From AC-32 sp963788215 (GTDB taxonomy: Bacteria > Actinomycetota > Thermoleophilia > Gaiellales > Gaiellaceae), in the NCBI GenBank assembly GCA_963788215.1, contig CAWBFX010000010.1:1-64000 (forward strand): 64,000 nucleotides of DNA, given 5' to 3'. The position numbers were made by a program, and so were the translations under genes. The notes under the pieces are model-generated. The model saw only the letters and a list, made by a program, of their open reading frames with translations, was not told where the DNA came from and searched no databases. Each line of letters opens with the position of its first letter. Within the stretch, counting starts at the first letter, position 1. Shown here in pieces: positions 50,812-58,497 of this stretch.

Positions 50812-52416
50812 CTAACTCCGGGCCCTGAGCGCCAGGACGATGCAGGTGGCCCAGGCGGCGACGACGAGCGGCGCTGCAGCAACGGTGGGCGCAGGCAGGA
50901 GCGTGAGCGCGATCATGGCAGCGCCGAGGCCCGCGATTCCCCAGGGGCCGCGGGCGCGGGCGAACGGCATCGCGACCGCGGCGGCCGCGAGGACGAGCGC
51001 TTCGACCAGTAGCTGCGGCCGGTCGACCGCCGCGCGCCCAAGTGCGTAGGCGACGGCCACCGGCTCCTGGCTCCCCGCGATCCCGAGCCCCCTCGGTGGC
51101 GCGGCGCCGGTGAACGGCAGCGAGGCGTGCCTGAGGCCGGCCACGATCGCCGCGAGGAGGACCGCCACTGCGACCTGCACCGCCCGGCGCGGGAGGCTGC
51201 GTACGCCCTGGGCCGCGAGCGGCAGGAGCCCGAGGGCCTGGATGGGCGCGAGCAGCGGGCCCGCGGTGACGAACAGGCCGTCCTCCGGCGAGCGCCAGGC
51301 GAGCGCGAGCCAGAGGCAGGCGAGGAAGCCGTAGACGATTGCCAGCCCGGACGAGATGTTTCCGAGCGGGAAGAGCGGCACCGCGAGCGCGAAGGCGAGG
51401 CCGATCAGGGGCCGGGCGAACGCAAGCGCGAAGGCGAGAGCGCCGAACAGCGGCCCCGCGGCGCCGGGGTAGAAGGGCAGCGCGGCCGCCGTCCACCCGG
51501 CGAACACGCCCGCCGCGGCCGGGCCTGCGAAGCGGAGCGGCAGCTCGAGGTCGAGTGAGATCCCGCCGCCCTTCGACTTGCGCCGAATTCGCTCGGCGAG
51601 TGCGTCGCGAAGCTCGTGGGACAGCAACGCCGCCGGCGGGCGCGCGGCCGGATCGAGGGCGAGCATGCGGTCGACGAGGGCGCAAAGCGGCTTCGGCAGG
51701 TCCGGCCGCACCTGGGCGAGCGGCGCCGCGCCGGTCTCGATCCGCTTCGCGGTCTCGAGCAGCGAGCCGTTCCAGAACGGGTGGAAGCCGGCGAGCGCCT
51801 CCCAGAGCATGGCCCCCACGGCCCAGATGTCCGCAGACGGCTCGCCCGGGTCGCCGCGCAGCCGCTCGGGTGGCACGTAGGCGAGCGTGCCCGGCACGTC
51901 GCCGGTCGCGGTCAGCGGCTCCTCCTCGGCCAGCTGGGCGAGGCCGAAGTCGAGCAGCCGGACCGAGATCTCCTCGCCCTCGGCGACGAGGATGTTGGAA
52001 GGCTTGACGTCGCGGTGGACGACCCCGCGGCTGTGCGCGTGGGCGAGTGCCTCGAGCACCTGCGCAGCAGCCTCGACGGCGGCCGCGTCGTTCAGCTCGC
52101 CTGCCCGCAGCGCCTGGCGCATGGTCTGGCCAGGGACGTACTCGTAGGCGATGTAGACGTTGCGGCTGTCGCGCTCGAGCGCGTAGGCGCGCAGGCAGTG
52201 CTTGTGGCGCAGGCGGGCAGCTGCAAGCGCCTCGCGCTCGGCTCTCGTCGCGGCTTTGCCCTCCCGCGGGACGATCTTCAGCGCGACGTCGAGCCCGTTG
52301 TGCTCGTCGCGGGCGAGCCAAACGGAGCCCGAGCCGCCGCTGCCGAGCGGCCGGAGCGGCCGGTAGCGGTCGACGACGAGCTCGCTTGTGGTGAGCGCCA
52401 GGGCCGGCTCGGACAC
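50812..52416 (-). CDS. Ser/Thr protein kinase with polytopic C-terminal membrane domain
   Basis: 534 aa. The kinase domain (17-270) has GSGGSGSVWLARD, VALKIV, VHRDVKPSNILV, LLDFGLAQL and the variant PPER in place of APE. Instead of one anchor helix, the C-terminal 240 residues hold about eight hydrophobic segments (such as LFGALAFALAFARPLIGLAF and LVEALVLAAAAVAMPF) with almost no external loops. The membrane part is unlike PASTA or TPR sensor domains; it could sense the membrane itself or a lipid. Lies directly upstream of fhaA in the same direction, 30 nt away, and may share its control. Confidence 0.85.
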   Translation of the reverse strand: MSEPALALTTSELVVDRYRPLRPLGSGGSGSVWLARDEHNGLDVALKIVPREGKAATRAEREALAAARLRHKHCLRAYALERDSRNVYIAYEYVPGQTMRQALRAGELNDAAAVEAAAQVLEALAHAHSRGVVHRDVKPSNILVAEGEEISVRLLDFGLAQLAEEEPLTATGDVPGTLAYVPPERLRGDPGEPSADIWAVGAMLWEALAGFHPFWNGSLLETAKRIETGAAPLAQVRPDLPKPLCALVDRMLALDPAARPPAALLSHELRDALAERIRRKSKGGGISLDLELPLRFAGPAAAGVFAGWTAAALPFYPGAAGPLFGALAFALAFARPLIGLAFALAVPLFPLGNISSGLAIVYGFLACLWLALAWRSPEDGLFVTAGPLLAPIQALGLLPLAAQGVRSLPRRAVQVAVAVLLAAIVAGLRHASLPFTGAAPPRGLGIAGSQEPVAVAYALGRAAVDRPQLLVEALVLAAAAVAMPFARARGPWGIAGLGAAMIALTLLPAPTVAAAPLVVAAWATCIVLALRARS

Positions 52417-52505
52417 GATCCTCAGTTTTTCGCGCGCTTCGGCCGAATCCTGCGCCCGCCGGGGAACGCGTTAGAGTGGGCCCGGTTTTTCCTGCAAAGA
52501 GGCCT

Positions 52506-53672
52506 ATGAGCGAGCACGACCCCGACATCGACTTCGACTTCTTCGAGGACGAACCGGCGACAGAGGAGACGTCGCGGACTCAGCGGATCATCCGGCGCCC
52601 CGGAACCCGGGGACCTGACGGGCCGAGCCGCCCGCCCCGCGCCCCGCAGAACCTGACGCCGCTCCTCCGCCTGGTCGGCCTGATCGCCTTCGCGATCCTG
52701 ATCGTCGTCCTACTCGTCTTCTGGATCCAGAGCTGCCAGGCGTCGGGTAAGACGAAGACGTACAAGAGCTACATGACGAAGATCGCCGACGTTGGCTCGA
52801 CGTCGCAGCAGATCGGCCGCCAGCTCGGCCAGGCGCTGCTGACGCCCGGCGTCAAGCGCGCGCAGCTGGAGCAGCAGATCTCCGGCCTCGCGCGCCAGGA
52901 GCAGCAAGACGTCAACCGCGCGCGCGGGATCACGCCGCCCGGCCCGCTCCGCGACGAGCACCAGGCTGTGATTCAGGCGCTCGAGTACCGCGTCAGCGGC
53001 CTCGCCGGGCTCGCGAACGCGCTCGGCGCGACGTCCGGCTCGAAGGACACGCAGCAGGCGGCCGGCCTGCTCGCCTTGCAGATGCGCCGGCTGCTCGCGA
53101 GCGACGTCATCTGGGACGACTCGTTCAGAGGCCCGGCGACGACCGAGCTCGACCATCAGGGAGTCACCGGCACGAACGACAACGGCGGCCCGCTGGTTCC
53201 CCCCTCGTCGTTCCTGCAGAACCCCGAGCTCGCGTCGACGACTGCGATGGCGCAGATCCAGTCACGTCTCGCCGGCGCCGCGACGGCCGGCCAGAACTGT
53301 CCGTGCGGCACCGGGCTGGTGACGACGAAGGTCCTGCCGGCCGGAACCGAGCTGAGCACGAGCGCCCAGACGGACATCACCGTCACCGTCAACATGGCGT
53401 TCGAGGTGACCGTCAAGAACACCGGCAACTCGCAGGTCTTCTCGGTGCCGGTGAAGCTGACGATCGAGCAGTCGAAGGGCGGCAACATCGTCAAGAACGC
53501 GAAGATCAACTTCCTCAACCCGGGTGACGAGAGCACCGTCACCTTCCGCAACATCTCGAACGTCAGCTTCGCGACCTCCGCGACGATCAAGGTCGAGGTG
53601 CAGCCCGTCGCGGGGGAGACGAAGACCGACAACAACTCCGCCGACTACCCGGTCATCTTCTCCGTCGCGTAG
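52506..53672 (+). CDS. Single-pass membrane protein with CARDB-like C-terminal domain
   Basis: 388 aa. An acidic cytoplasmic head (DPDIDFDFFEDEPATEE) and a Pro/Arg-rich stretch precede a membrane helix (LVGLIAFAILIVVLLVFWI). The external part has a helical region (QQIGRQLGQALLTPGVKRAQLEQQISG) and then a beta domain whose NMAFEVTVKNTGNSQVFSVPVKL resembles the CARDB or Ig-like fold. Function not recognised. ATG 52506; divergent from the polytopic kinase by 89 nt, followed after 3 nt by the DUF4446 gene. Confidence 0.7.
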   Translation: MSEHDPDIDFDFFEDEPATEETSRTQRIIRRPGTRGPDGPSRPPRAPQNLTPLLRLVGLIAFAILIVVLLVFWIQSCQASGKTKTYKSYMTKIADVGSTSQQIGRQLGQALLTPGVKRAQLEQQISGLARQEQQDVNRARGITPPGPLRDEHQAVIQALEYRVSGLAGLANALGATSGSKDTQQAAGLLALQMRRLLASDVIWDDSFRGPATTELDHQGVTGTNDNGGPLVPPSSFLQNPELASTTAMAQIQSRLAGAATAGQNCPCGTGLVTTKVLPAGTELSTSAQTDITVTVNMAFEVTVKNTGNSQVFSVPVKLTIEQSKGGNIVKNAKINFLNPGDESTVTFRNISNVSFATSATIKVEVQPVAGETKTDNNSADYPVIFSVA

Positions 53673-53675
53673 TTC

Positions 53676-54158
53676 ATGAGCTTCTCCGCCGCGACCGCCG
53701 CCTGGATCGCGATCGGGGCTGCGGCCTGCGCGGTCGTGGCTCTGCTCGTCGCCCTCTGGATCTGGTTGCGGGTGCGGCGGTTGCGCGCGGCTCAGTCGAC
53801 CCTCCTCGGCGAGGGGAAGTCCGACCTCGTCGACTTCGCCGTCTCCCTGCAGGGGCGCATCGACGACCTGCACCGCGCGGTCGACGAGGTCGCGTCGGGT
53901 CTCGTCCGCGTCGACCGGCGCGTCGACGAGTCGGTCCGGAACGTCTCGATCGTCCGATACGACGCCTACGAGGACACCGGGGGGCACCAGTCCGCCTCCC
54001 TGGCCGTGCTCGACTCGCAGCGGACGGGCGTCGTCGTCACGGCGATCCAGGGACGCGACTACGCGCGCATCTACATGAAGGAGCTCGACCGCGGCCGGCC
54101 CTCCGTGGCGCTCTCGCCGGAGGAAGCCGAGGCCGTCGAGCGTGCCATGTCTCGCTAA
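53676..54158 (+). CDS. DUF4446 family membrane protein
   Basis: 160 aa. One N-terminal helix (WIAIGAAACAVVALLVALWIWL), a short coiled-coil (LQGRIDDLHRAVDEVASG), then the DUF4446 signature VRYDAYEDTGGHQSASLAVLDSQRTGVVVTAI with GRDYARIYMKEL and the closing LSPEEAEAV. Function unknown; DUF4446 genes often lie next to wall or chromosome-partition genes. ATG start, 3 nt after the previous stop, so co-transcribed. Confidence 0.85.
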   Translation: MSFSAATAAWIAIGAAACAVVALLVALWIWLRVRRLRAAQSTLLGEGKSDLVDFAVSLQGRIDDLHRAVDEVASGLVRVDRRVDESVRNVSIVRYDAYEDTGGHQSASLAVLDSQRTGVVVTAIQGRDYARIYMKELDRGRPSVALSPEEAEAVERAMSR

Positions 54159-54168
54159 AGTTTTCGGC

Positions 54169-54697
54169 ATGCAGCAGGTTCTCGTCCTGAACGCCAGCTA
54201 CGAGCCACTGAACGTGACCACCGTTCGGCGTGCCCACGTGCTCGTGTTCAAGGGCAAGGCCGAGGTGATCGAGGAGCTGGACGACCCCCTCAGATCGTCG
54301 ACGACCGCGTTCCCTCGCCCGCACGTGATCCGGCTCGTCCAGTACGTCCGCGTGCCCGCGCACGCTGCAGCGGAAGATCTCGCGGCGGGCGCTGTTCGCC
54401 CGCGACGGCTGGCGCTGCGTCTACTGCGGGACGACCAGCGGGCGGCTGACGCTCGACCACGTGGTGCCGCGGAGCCGTGGCGGCGAGTCGGTCTGGGAGA
54501 ACGTCGTCACCTCGTGCGCCCCGTGCAACATGAAGAAGGGGAACCGGCTTCCGGAGGAGGTCTCGATGGCTCTGCACGCGAAGCCTCGCCCGCCGGCGCC
54601 GGTGCTCTTCATCCACCTCGCGACACCGAGGATCCCGAACGGCTGGCAGCCGTACCTGCGCGGGCTCAGCGGCGAGTCGTCCGCAGCCACCGCGTGA
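54169..54697 (+). CDS. HNH endonuclease family protein, frameshifted in this sequence
   Basis: ATG 54169 reads VLVLNASYEPLNVTTVRRAHVL up to VQYVRVP, then drifts into Ala/Arg-rich nonsense. The next frame carries RTLQRKISRRALFARDGWRC, VYCG, LTLDHVVPRSRGG, WENVVTSCAPCNMKKGN: an HNH motif with a two-CxxC zinc site. Dropping one C of the CCC at 54355-54357 joins them into 175 aa, the normal size for this widespread actinobacterial HNH family. Its cellular role is not known. Confidence 0.8.
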
Positions 54698-54750
54698 CCT
54701 AGCGCGCTCCCGGCGGCGTATGCACGCCGTATCCGAAACGGGAGGACACG

Positions 54751-55455
54751 ATGAAGATCGCTTCGATTGCGGCGCTGGCGGCAGCGCTCGGCCTGGGCAT
54801 CGCCTTCGCCGGCGTCGGCCGGCCGGGCGCCGCGCAGGGCTCGGCGTCGGCGAGCGGACGCACGATCACCGTCAGCGGCACGGGCACCGTCCGCACCAAG
54901 CCCGACACGGCCCAGTTCAGCTTCGGCGTCGAGACCGACGGCTCGACCGCGCAGGCCGCGAGCGCCGCCAACGCGCAGCAGACGCGCCGCGTGATCGTGG
55001 CTCTGCGCCGGCTCGGCCTCGCAAAGGACGACCTGCAGACGCAGGACGTCTCGGTCTATCCGCGCACCACCGACACGGGCGCGCCTGACGGCTTCAGCTC
55101 GAGCAGCACCCTCTCCGTGACCGTGCACGAGCTCTCACTCGCCGGGAAGGCGGTCGACGCGGCGGTCGCGGCGGGCGCGAACGAGACCTCCGGGCCTGCG
55201 TTCGACCGCTCGAGCAACGCCGAGCTGCAGCAGGAGGCGCTCCGCTCTGCCTTCGCGGAAGCCCGTGGCAAGGCGGCGGCTCTTGCGCGCGAGGCCGGCG
55301 CCGGCCTCGGCCCCGCACAGCGGATCGTTGAGGGCTCGGACGCTCCCCAGCCGGTGCCGCTCGCCTACCGGGCGGTCGACCAGGCGAGCACGCCGATCGA
55401 GCCCGGCACGCAGACGGTGCAGGAGACGGTGACGGTCACGTTCAGCCTCTCGTGA
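54751..55455 (+). CDS. SIMPL domain-containing protein (DUF541), secreted
   Basis: 234 aa. Signal peptide (IASIAALAAALGLGIAFAGV), then the SIMPL fold: ITVSGTGTVRTKPDTAQFSFGV, LQTQDVSVYPRT and the late AREAGAGLGPAQRIVEGSD are characteristic. These periplasmic or surface proteins form oligomeric assemblies of uncertain function. GGAGG lies 7 nt before ATG 54751. The last 14 nt overlap the convergent rhodanese gene. Confidence 0.88.
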   Translation: MKIASIAALAAALGLGIAFAGVGRPGAAQGSASASGRTITVSGTGTVRTKPDTAQFSFGVETDGSTAQAASAANAQQTRRVIVALRRLGLAKDDLQTQDVSVYPRTTDTGAPDGFSSSSTLSVTVHELSLAGKAVDAAVAAGANETSGPAFDRSSNAELQQEALRSAFAEARGKAAALAREAGAGLGPAQRIVEGSDAPQPVPLAYRAVDQASTPIEPGTQTVQETVTVTFSLS

Positions 55456-56137
55456 CCGGCAGGTCCATCTGCTCCCACTCGCTCCAGGAGCCGGGGTAGA
55501 GCCTGCCCTCGCGCCCCTGGAGCCAGAGCCGGTGCAGCGCGATGCAGGCGGTGACGCCCGAGCCGCAGTAGGCGACGAGCTCGCCGTCCGGGAGGTCTGG
55601 CAGCGCGTCGTTCCACGGCGCGTTGCGCGCGCCTGGGATGCGGCCGGGGATCTTGTCGATCGGGTTCTCCTCCCCGCGAAACCGGTCGGGCAGTCGCGCG
55701 TCGACGATGACGAGCTCGTCGAGCCGCCGGGCGAGCTCGTCCGCCTCGATCGTGTCGCCCTCGCGCGGAAGCGGGTCGAACTCGCCGGGCTCGATCTCCT
55801 CCTCGCCGGCGCGGAGCGGCCCGTGCCAGGCCTCGAGGTCGAGCACGGCGCAGTCGTCGTGGCCGAAGTGGCGAAGCAGCCACCAGAGCCGCTCGGGCCC
55901 GCCCATGTTTCCGTAGGCCACGACGAAGACGCCGTAGCCGATCCCGGCGCGCGCAGCCGCCCGTGCGAAGTCGTGAGCTTCAGGCAGGGGGTGGCGGCCT
56001 CGCTCGCCGGGAGGCGCGCTCAGGTCCGTGTCGACGTCGAGGAACGACGCGCCCGGGATGTGCCCGGCGACGTACAGCTCCCGCCCGCGGCCCGGCTCAG
56101 TGATCTCCCAGCGGCAGTCGACGAACTGGTAGCGCAC
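55442..56137 (-). CDS. Sulfurtransferase with two rhodanese domains
   Basis: 231 aa, two rhodanese domains; the second is catalytic. The active loop is YCGSGVTACIALH (CGSGVTA), closer to 3-mercaptopyruvate sulfurtransferases than to thiosulfate-specific enzymes. The first domain keeps the fold (HIPGASFLDVDTDLS) but has Gly-Asn in place of the catalytic loop Cys. About 45 residues shorter than the usual 280 aa. GTG start. Moves sulfur from a persulfide donor to an acceptor. Confidence 0.87.
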   Translation of the reverse strand: MRYQFVDCRWEITEPGRGRELYVAGHIPGASFLDVDTDLSAPPGERGRHPLPEAHDFARAAARAGIGYGVFVVAYGNMGGPERLWWLLRHFGHDDCAVLDLEAWHGPLRAGEEEIEPGEFDPLPREGDTIEADELARRLDELVIVDARLPDRFRGEENPIDKIPGRIPGARNAPWNDALPDLPDGELVAYCGSGVTACIALHRLWLQGREGRLYPGSWSEWEQMDLPVTRG

Positions 56138-56146
56138 ACGCCGAGA

Positions 56147-56287
56147 CTAGGCGAACGCGCTGCGGAATTGCGCCAGGCGGAGCGTGAGCGGCTTCTTGCA
56201 GCGTCCGCACCAGCTTTGGCTCGAGCCCTTCTGATCGGAGCTCTCGCGCAGGAGCGGCTTCTCGCAGGTGCAGGCGTCTTTCGTCAT
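56147..56287 (-). CDS. 46-aa protein with four cysteines (zinc-ribbon-like)
   Basis: ATG 56287 overlaps the amtB stop (ATGA), which supports a real, co-translated gene. Sequence features: ACTCEKPLLRE near the N-terminus and SWCGRCKKPLTLR near the middle, giving CxC and CxxC pairs 19-20 residues apart, likely a zinc knuckle. The rest is basic. No family recognised. Last gene of the nitrogen operon, so it may bind AmtB or PII or RNA; inference only. Confidence 0.6.
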   Translation of the reverse strand: MTKDACTCEKPLLRESSDQKGSSQSWCGRCKKPLTLRLAQFRSAFA

Positions 56288-56300
56288 GCGGCTTCCTCCA
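56284..56300. repeat. 17-nt direct repeat, copy 1 (amtB stop/Zn-ribbon start)
   Basis: TCATGCGGCTTCCTCCA, identical to 57666-57682. Each copy spans a stop/start junction and encodes, on the minus strand, a C-terminal LEEAA followed by an ATGA overlap. Confidence 0.85.
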
Positions 56301-57669
56301 ACTCTGGCTGCGCGGGCGGACGATGCGCGTGGCCGTGGCCGAGCAGGTGGCCGTGCGCCTCGGTGCCGTAGCCGCCGGGGACTGGGATGTAGAACTCGGG
56401 GTAGCCCCACATGCCGTGCTCGGAGACGTCGAGGCCGGCGGTCTCGGTCTCTTCCTCCACGCGGATGCCCCAGAGCCGCTTCATCGTCCAGAGGCAGCCG
56501 AACGAGGCGCTGAACGTAAATGCGCCCACCGCGGCGAGGCCGATCAGCTGGATCCAGACCTGGTGCAGCGAGCCGGTGTAGACGAAGCCGCCTCGACCGG
56601 TGTTCAACGTCGCTGCCAGCGCGGGGACGGCGAAGAGGCCGGTCGCGATCGTGCCCCAGACGCCTGACACGCCGTGCACGGCGACGGCTCCGATGGGGTC
56701 GTCGATCCCGATCCGCTCGACCGCGAGCACGCCGACCACCGCGATCACGCCCGAGACGAGCCCGATGACGACCGCCGCCCACGGAGCGACGAAGCCCGAT
56801 GCCGCCGTGACCGCGACCAGCGCCGCAAGGACGCCGTTCAGCATCATCGAGATGTCCGGCTTGCGCAGCACGACCCAGGCTGTGATCGCGCCGCTCAGCG
56901 CCCCGGCCGCCGCCGCGAGGTTCGTCGTCAGCGCGACGTAGGCAAAGAAGCCGACGTGGTTCCCCGTGACGACGCCGAGCGTCGAGCCCGGGTTGAAGCC
57001 GAACCAGCCGAACCAGAGGATGATCGTCCCGAGGACGGCGTAGGGGATGTTGTGGCCGGGGATCGCGTTTCCGCGCTTGCCGTCGAATTTGCCGATGCGG
57101 GGACCGAGCAGCAGCGCGCCGGCGAGCGCGGCCAGGGCGCCCTGGTAGTGGACGACCGTCGAGCCGGCGAAGTCCTGCATCCCGAGCCCGAACAGCCAGC
57201 CGCCGCCCCAGACCCAGTGCGACGTGATCGAGTAGATGACCGTGAAGAGGGCGCCGAAGACGAAATAGACCCAGAGCTTCGCGCGCTCGGCCATCGCGCC
57301 CCAGACGATCGCGAGCGAGACACCGGCGAAGACGACCTCGAACAGGTAGCCGGCCGCACCCGGAACGGTCGTGAAGAACGAGTACGGCGCTTTGCCGATC
57401 GCGAGCAGCGAGTCGACCGACGGCGCGAAGCCGCTCGTGCCGAAGACCGCGTTGCCGTCCCCGAACGCGATCCCGAAGCCGACCGCCCAGTAGACGAGCG
57501 AGCAGACGCCGAAGATGAGGACGTTCTTGCCGGCGATGTGCGCGGCGTTCTTCATCCGCGTCAGGCCTGCCTCGAGGAACGCGAAGCCGGCCTGCATGAA
57601 CATCACGAGGATCGCCGCGACGACGACCCAGGTCGTGTTCGCTGCGATCAGAAGGTCGGAGTTGCTCAT
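56284..57669 (-). CDS. amtB: Ammonium transporter AmtB
   Basis: 461 aa with 11 membrane helices. Family motifs: FMQAGFAFLEAGLTRMKN, DFAGSTVVHYQGALAALAGA (pore aspartate and first pore His region), GFNPGS, and AVHGVSGVWGTIATGLF (second pore His). The C-terminal tail beyond the usual cytoplasmic segment is long, with PEFYIPVPGGYG and a His-rich run (HGHLLGHGHAH) that could bind metal. The ATG overlaps the PII stop, so PII and its target are made together. Confidence 0.94.
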   Translation of the reverse strand: MSNSDLLIAANTTWVVVAAILVMFMQAGFAFLEAGLTRMKNAAHIAGKNVLIFGVCSLVYWAVGFGIAFGDGNAVFGTSGFAPSVDSLLAIGKAPYSFFTTVPGAAGYLFEVVFAGVSLAIVWGAMAERAKLWVYFVFGALFTVIYSITSHWVWGGGWLFGLGMQDFAGSTVVHYQGALAALAGALLLGPRIGKFDGKRGNAIPGHNIPYAVLGTIILWFGWFGFNPGSTLGVVTGNHVGFFAYVALTTNLAAAAGALSGAITAWVVLRKPDISMMLNGVLAALVAVTAASGFVAPWAAVVIGLVSGVIAVVGVLAVERIGIDDPIGAVAVHGVSGVWGTIATGLFAVPALAATLNTGRGGFVYTGSLHQVWIQLIGLAAVGAFTFSASFGCLWTMKRLWGIRVEEETETAGLDVSEHGMWGYPEFYIPVPGGYGTEAHGHLLGHGHAHRPPAQPELEEAA

Positions 57670-57682
57670 GCGGCTTCCTCCA
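57666..57682. repeat. 17-nt direct repeat, copy 2 (PII stop/amtB start)
   Basis: Second copy of the repeat at 56284-56300. The duplicated junctions suggest that one gene of the amt operon was added by recombination at a copied end. Confidence 0.85.
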
Positions 57683-58010
57683 GGGGCCGCCCGGTGCGGT
57701 TGTGCGTGACGTGCTCGACGCGGGTCGCCCAGACGAGCCCGTCGCCGCAGTCGTTCCCGGAGCGGGCCGCGTCGGCTACCGCGCCGGCCACCGCTTCCGC
57801 GAGCCCGTCCTCGACGATGAAGGTCAGCAGCGCCTTCGGCAGGAAGCGAGACTCGAAGACCCGCCCCCGGTACTCGTGCGTGATCCCGCGCTCGCGTCCG
57901 TGCCCGACCGCCTCGACGACCGTGACGCCGACGTGGCCGGTCTGCTCCTCGACGGCGTCGATCACGATCTCGACCCGTTCGCGCAGGACGACCGCCTCGA
58001 CCTTCGTCAT
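57666..58010 (-). CDS. Divergent PII family nitrogen regulator
   Basis: 114 aa. The PII fold is clear (T-loop region GRERGITHEYRG..FLPK and the C-terminal GDGLVWATRVEHV..RTGR). Key positions differ from GlnB/GlnK: the modified Tyr51 is Phe (RGRVF), the 2-oxoglutarate Gln39 is Glu (GRERG), and the Lys after GDG (Lys90) is Leu. It therefore cannot be uridylylated or adenylylated at Tyr51 and may bind effectors differently. Located between GNAT and amtB with 4-nt overlaps, so AmtB is the probable partner. ATG 58010. Confidence 0.82.
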   Translation of the reverse strand: MTKVEAVVLRERVEIVIDAVEEQTGHVGVTVVEAVGHGRERGITHEYRGRVFESRFLPKALLTFIVEDGLAEAVAGAVADAARSGNDCGDGLVWATRVEHVTHNRTGRPLEEAA

Positions 58011-58492
58011 GAGATCACCTCGCTTCGCCGTTCGACCAGGACCGTGTCGCGCCAGATGCCGTGCAGCCGCCCGATCCGCTCGCGCCTGCCGACCTCGCGG
58101 AAGCCGAAGCGCCGCAGCAGGCGCAGGCTCGCCTCGTTCTCCGGGAAGACGCTCGTCTGCAGCGTCCAGATCCCACCTCGCTCGGCGCCCTCGATCGCAG
58201 ACGTGAGCAGCACGCGTCCCACCCCCTGCGAGCGCGCTTCCTCGCTCACGTACAAGCTCACCTCGGCCACGCCCGAGTAGCACTCACGCGATGAGACCGG
58301 CAGGAGCGCCACCCAGCCGACGACCCGTCCGTCGCGCTCGGCCGCGAACCGGTGCGCTGTGAGGTGCGACGCGTCCCACTCCTCCCAGGACGGCACCTCG
58401 GTCTCGAAGGTCGCGTTGCCCGTCTCGATCCCCTCGCGGTAGATGCGCGCGACCTCCGGCCAGTCGTCAGCTCGGAGGTCGCGCACGACCAC
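58007..58492 (-). CDS. GNAT N-acetyltransferase (phosphinothricin acetyltransferase-like)
   Basis: 161 aa. VRDLRADDWPEVARIYREGIETGNATFETEVPSWEEW at the N-terminus is the hallmark of the Pat/MnaT group, which acetylates phosphinothricin or methionine sulfoximine-like amino acids, both glutamine synthetase inhibitors. VSLYVSEEARSQGVGRVLL is the acetyl-CoA loop. Sits directly after glnII (5-nt gap), which fits a protective role for the synthetase; that link is inference. GTG 58492; GTG 58486 is possible. Confidence 0.85.
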   Translation of the reverse strand: MVVRDLRADDWPEVARIYREGIETGNATFETEVPSWEEWDASHLTAHRFAAERDGRVVGWVALLPVSSRECYSGVAEVSLYVSEEARSQGVGRVLLTSAIEGAERGGIWTLQTSVFPENEASLRLLRRFGFREVGRRERIGRLHGIWRDTVLVERRSEVIS

Positions 58493-58497
58493 GCCGG

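Noticed and set aside
54142..54168. Upstream start (ATG-like codon at 54142) for the HNH gene
   Set aside because: It would begin inside the DUF4446 gene and add nine residues without family support; ATG 54169 starts the conserved QQVLVLNASYEPL segment.
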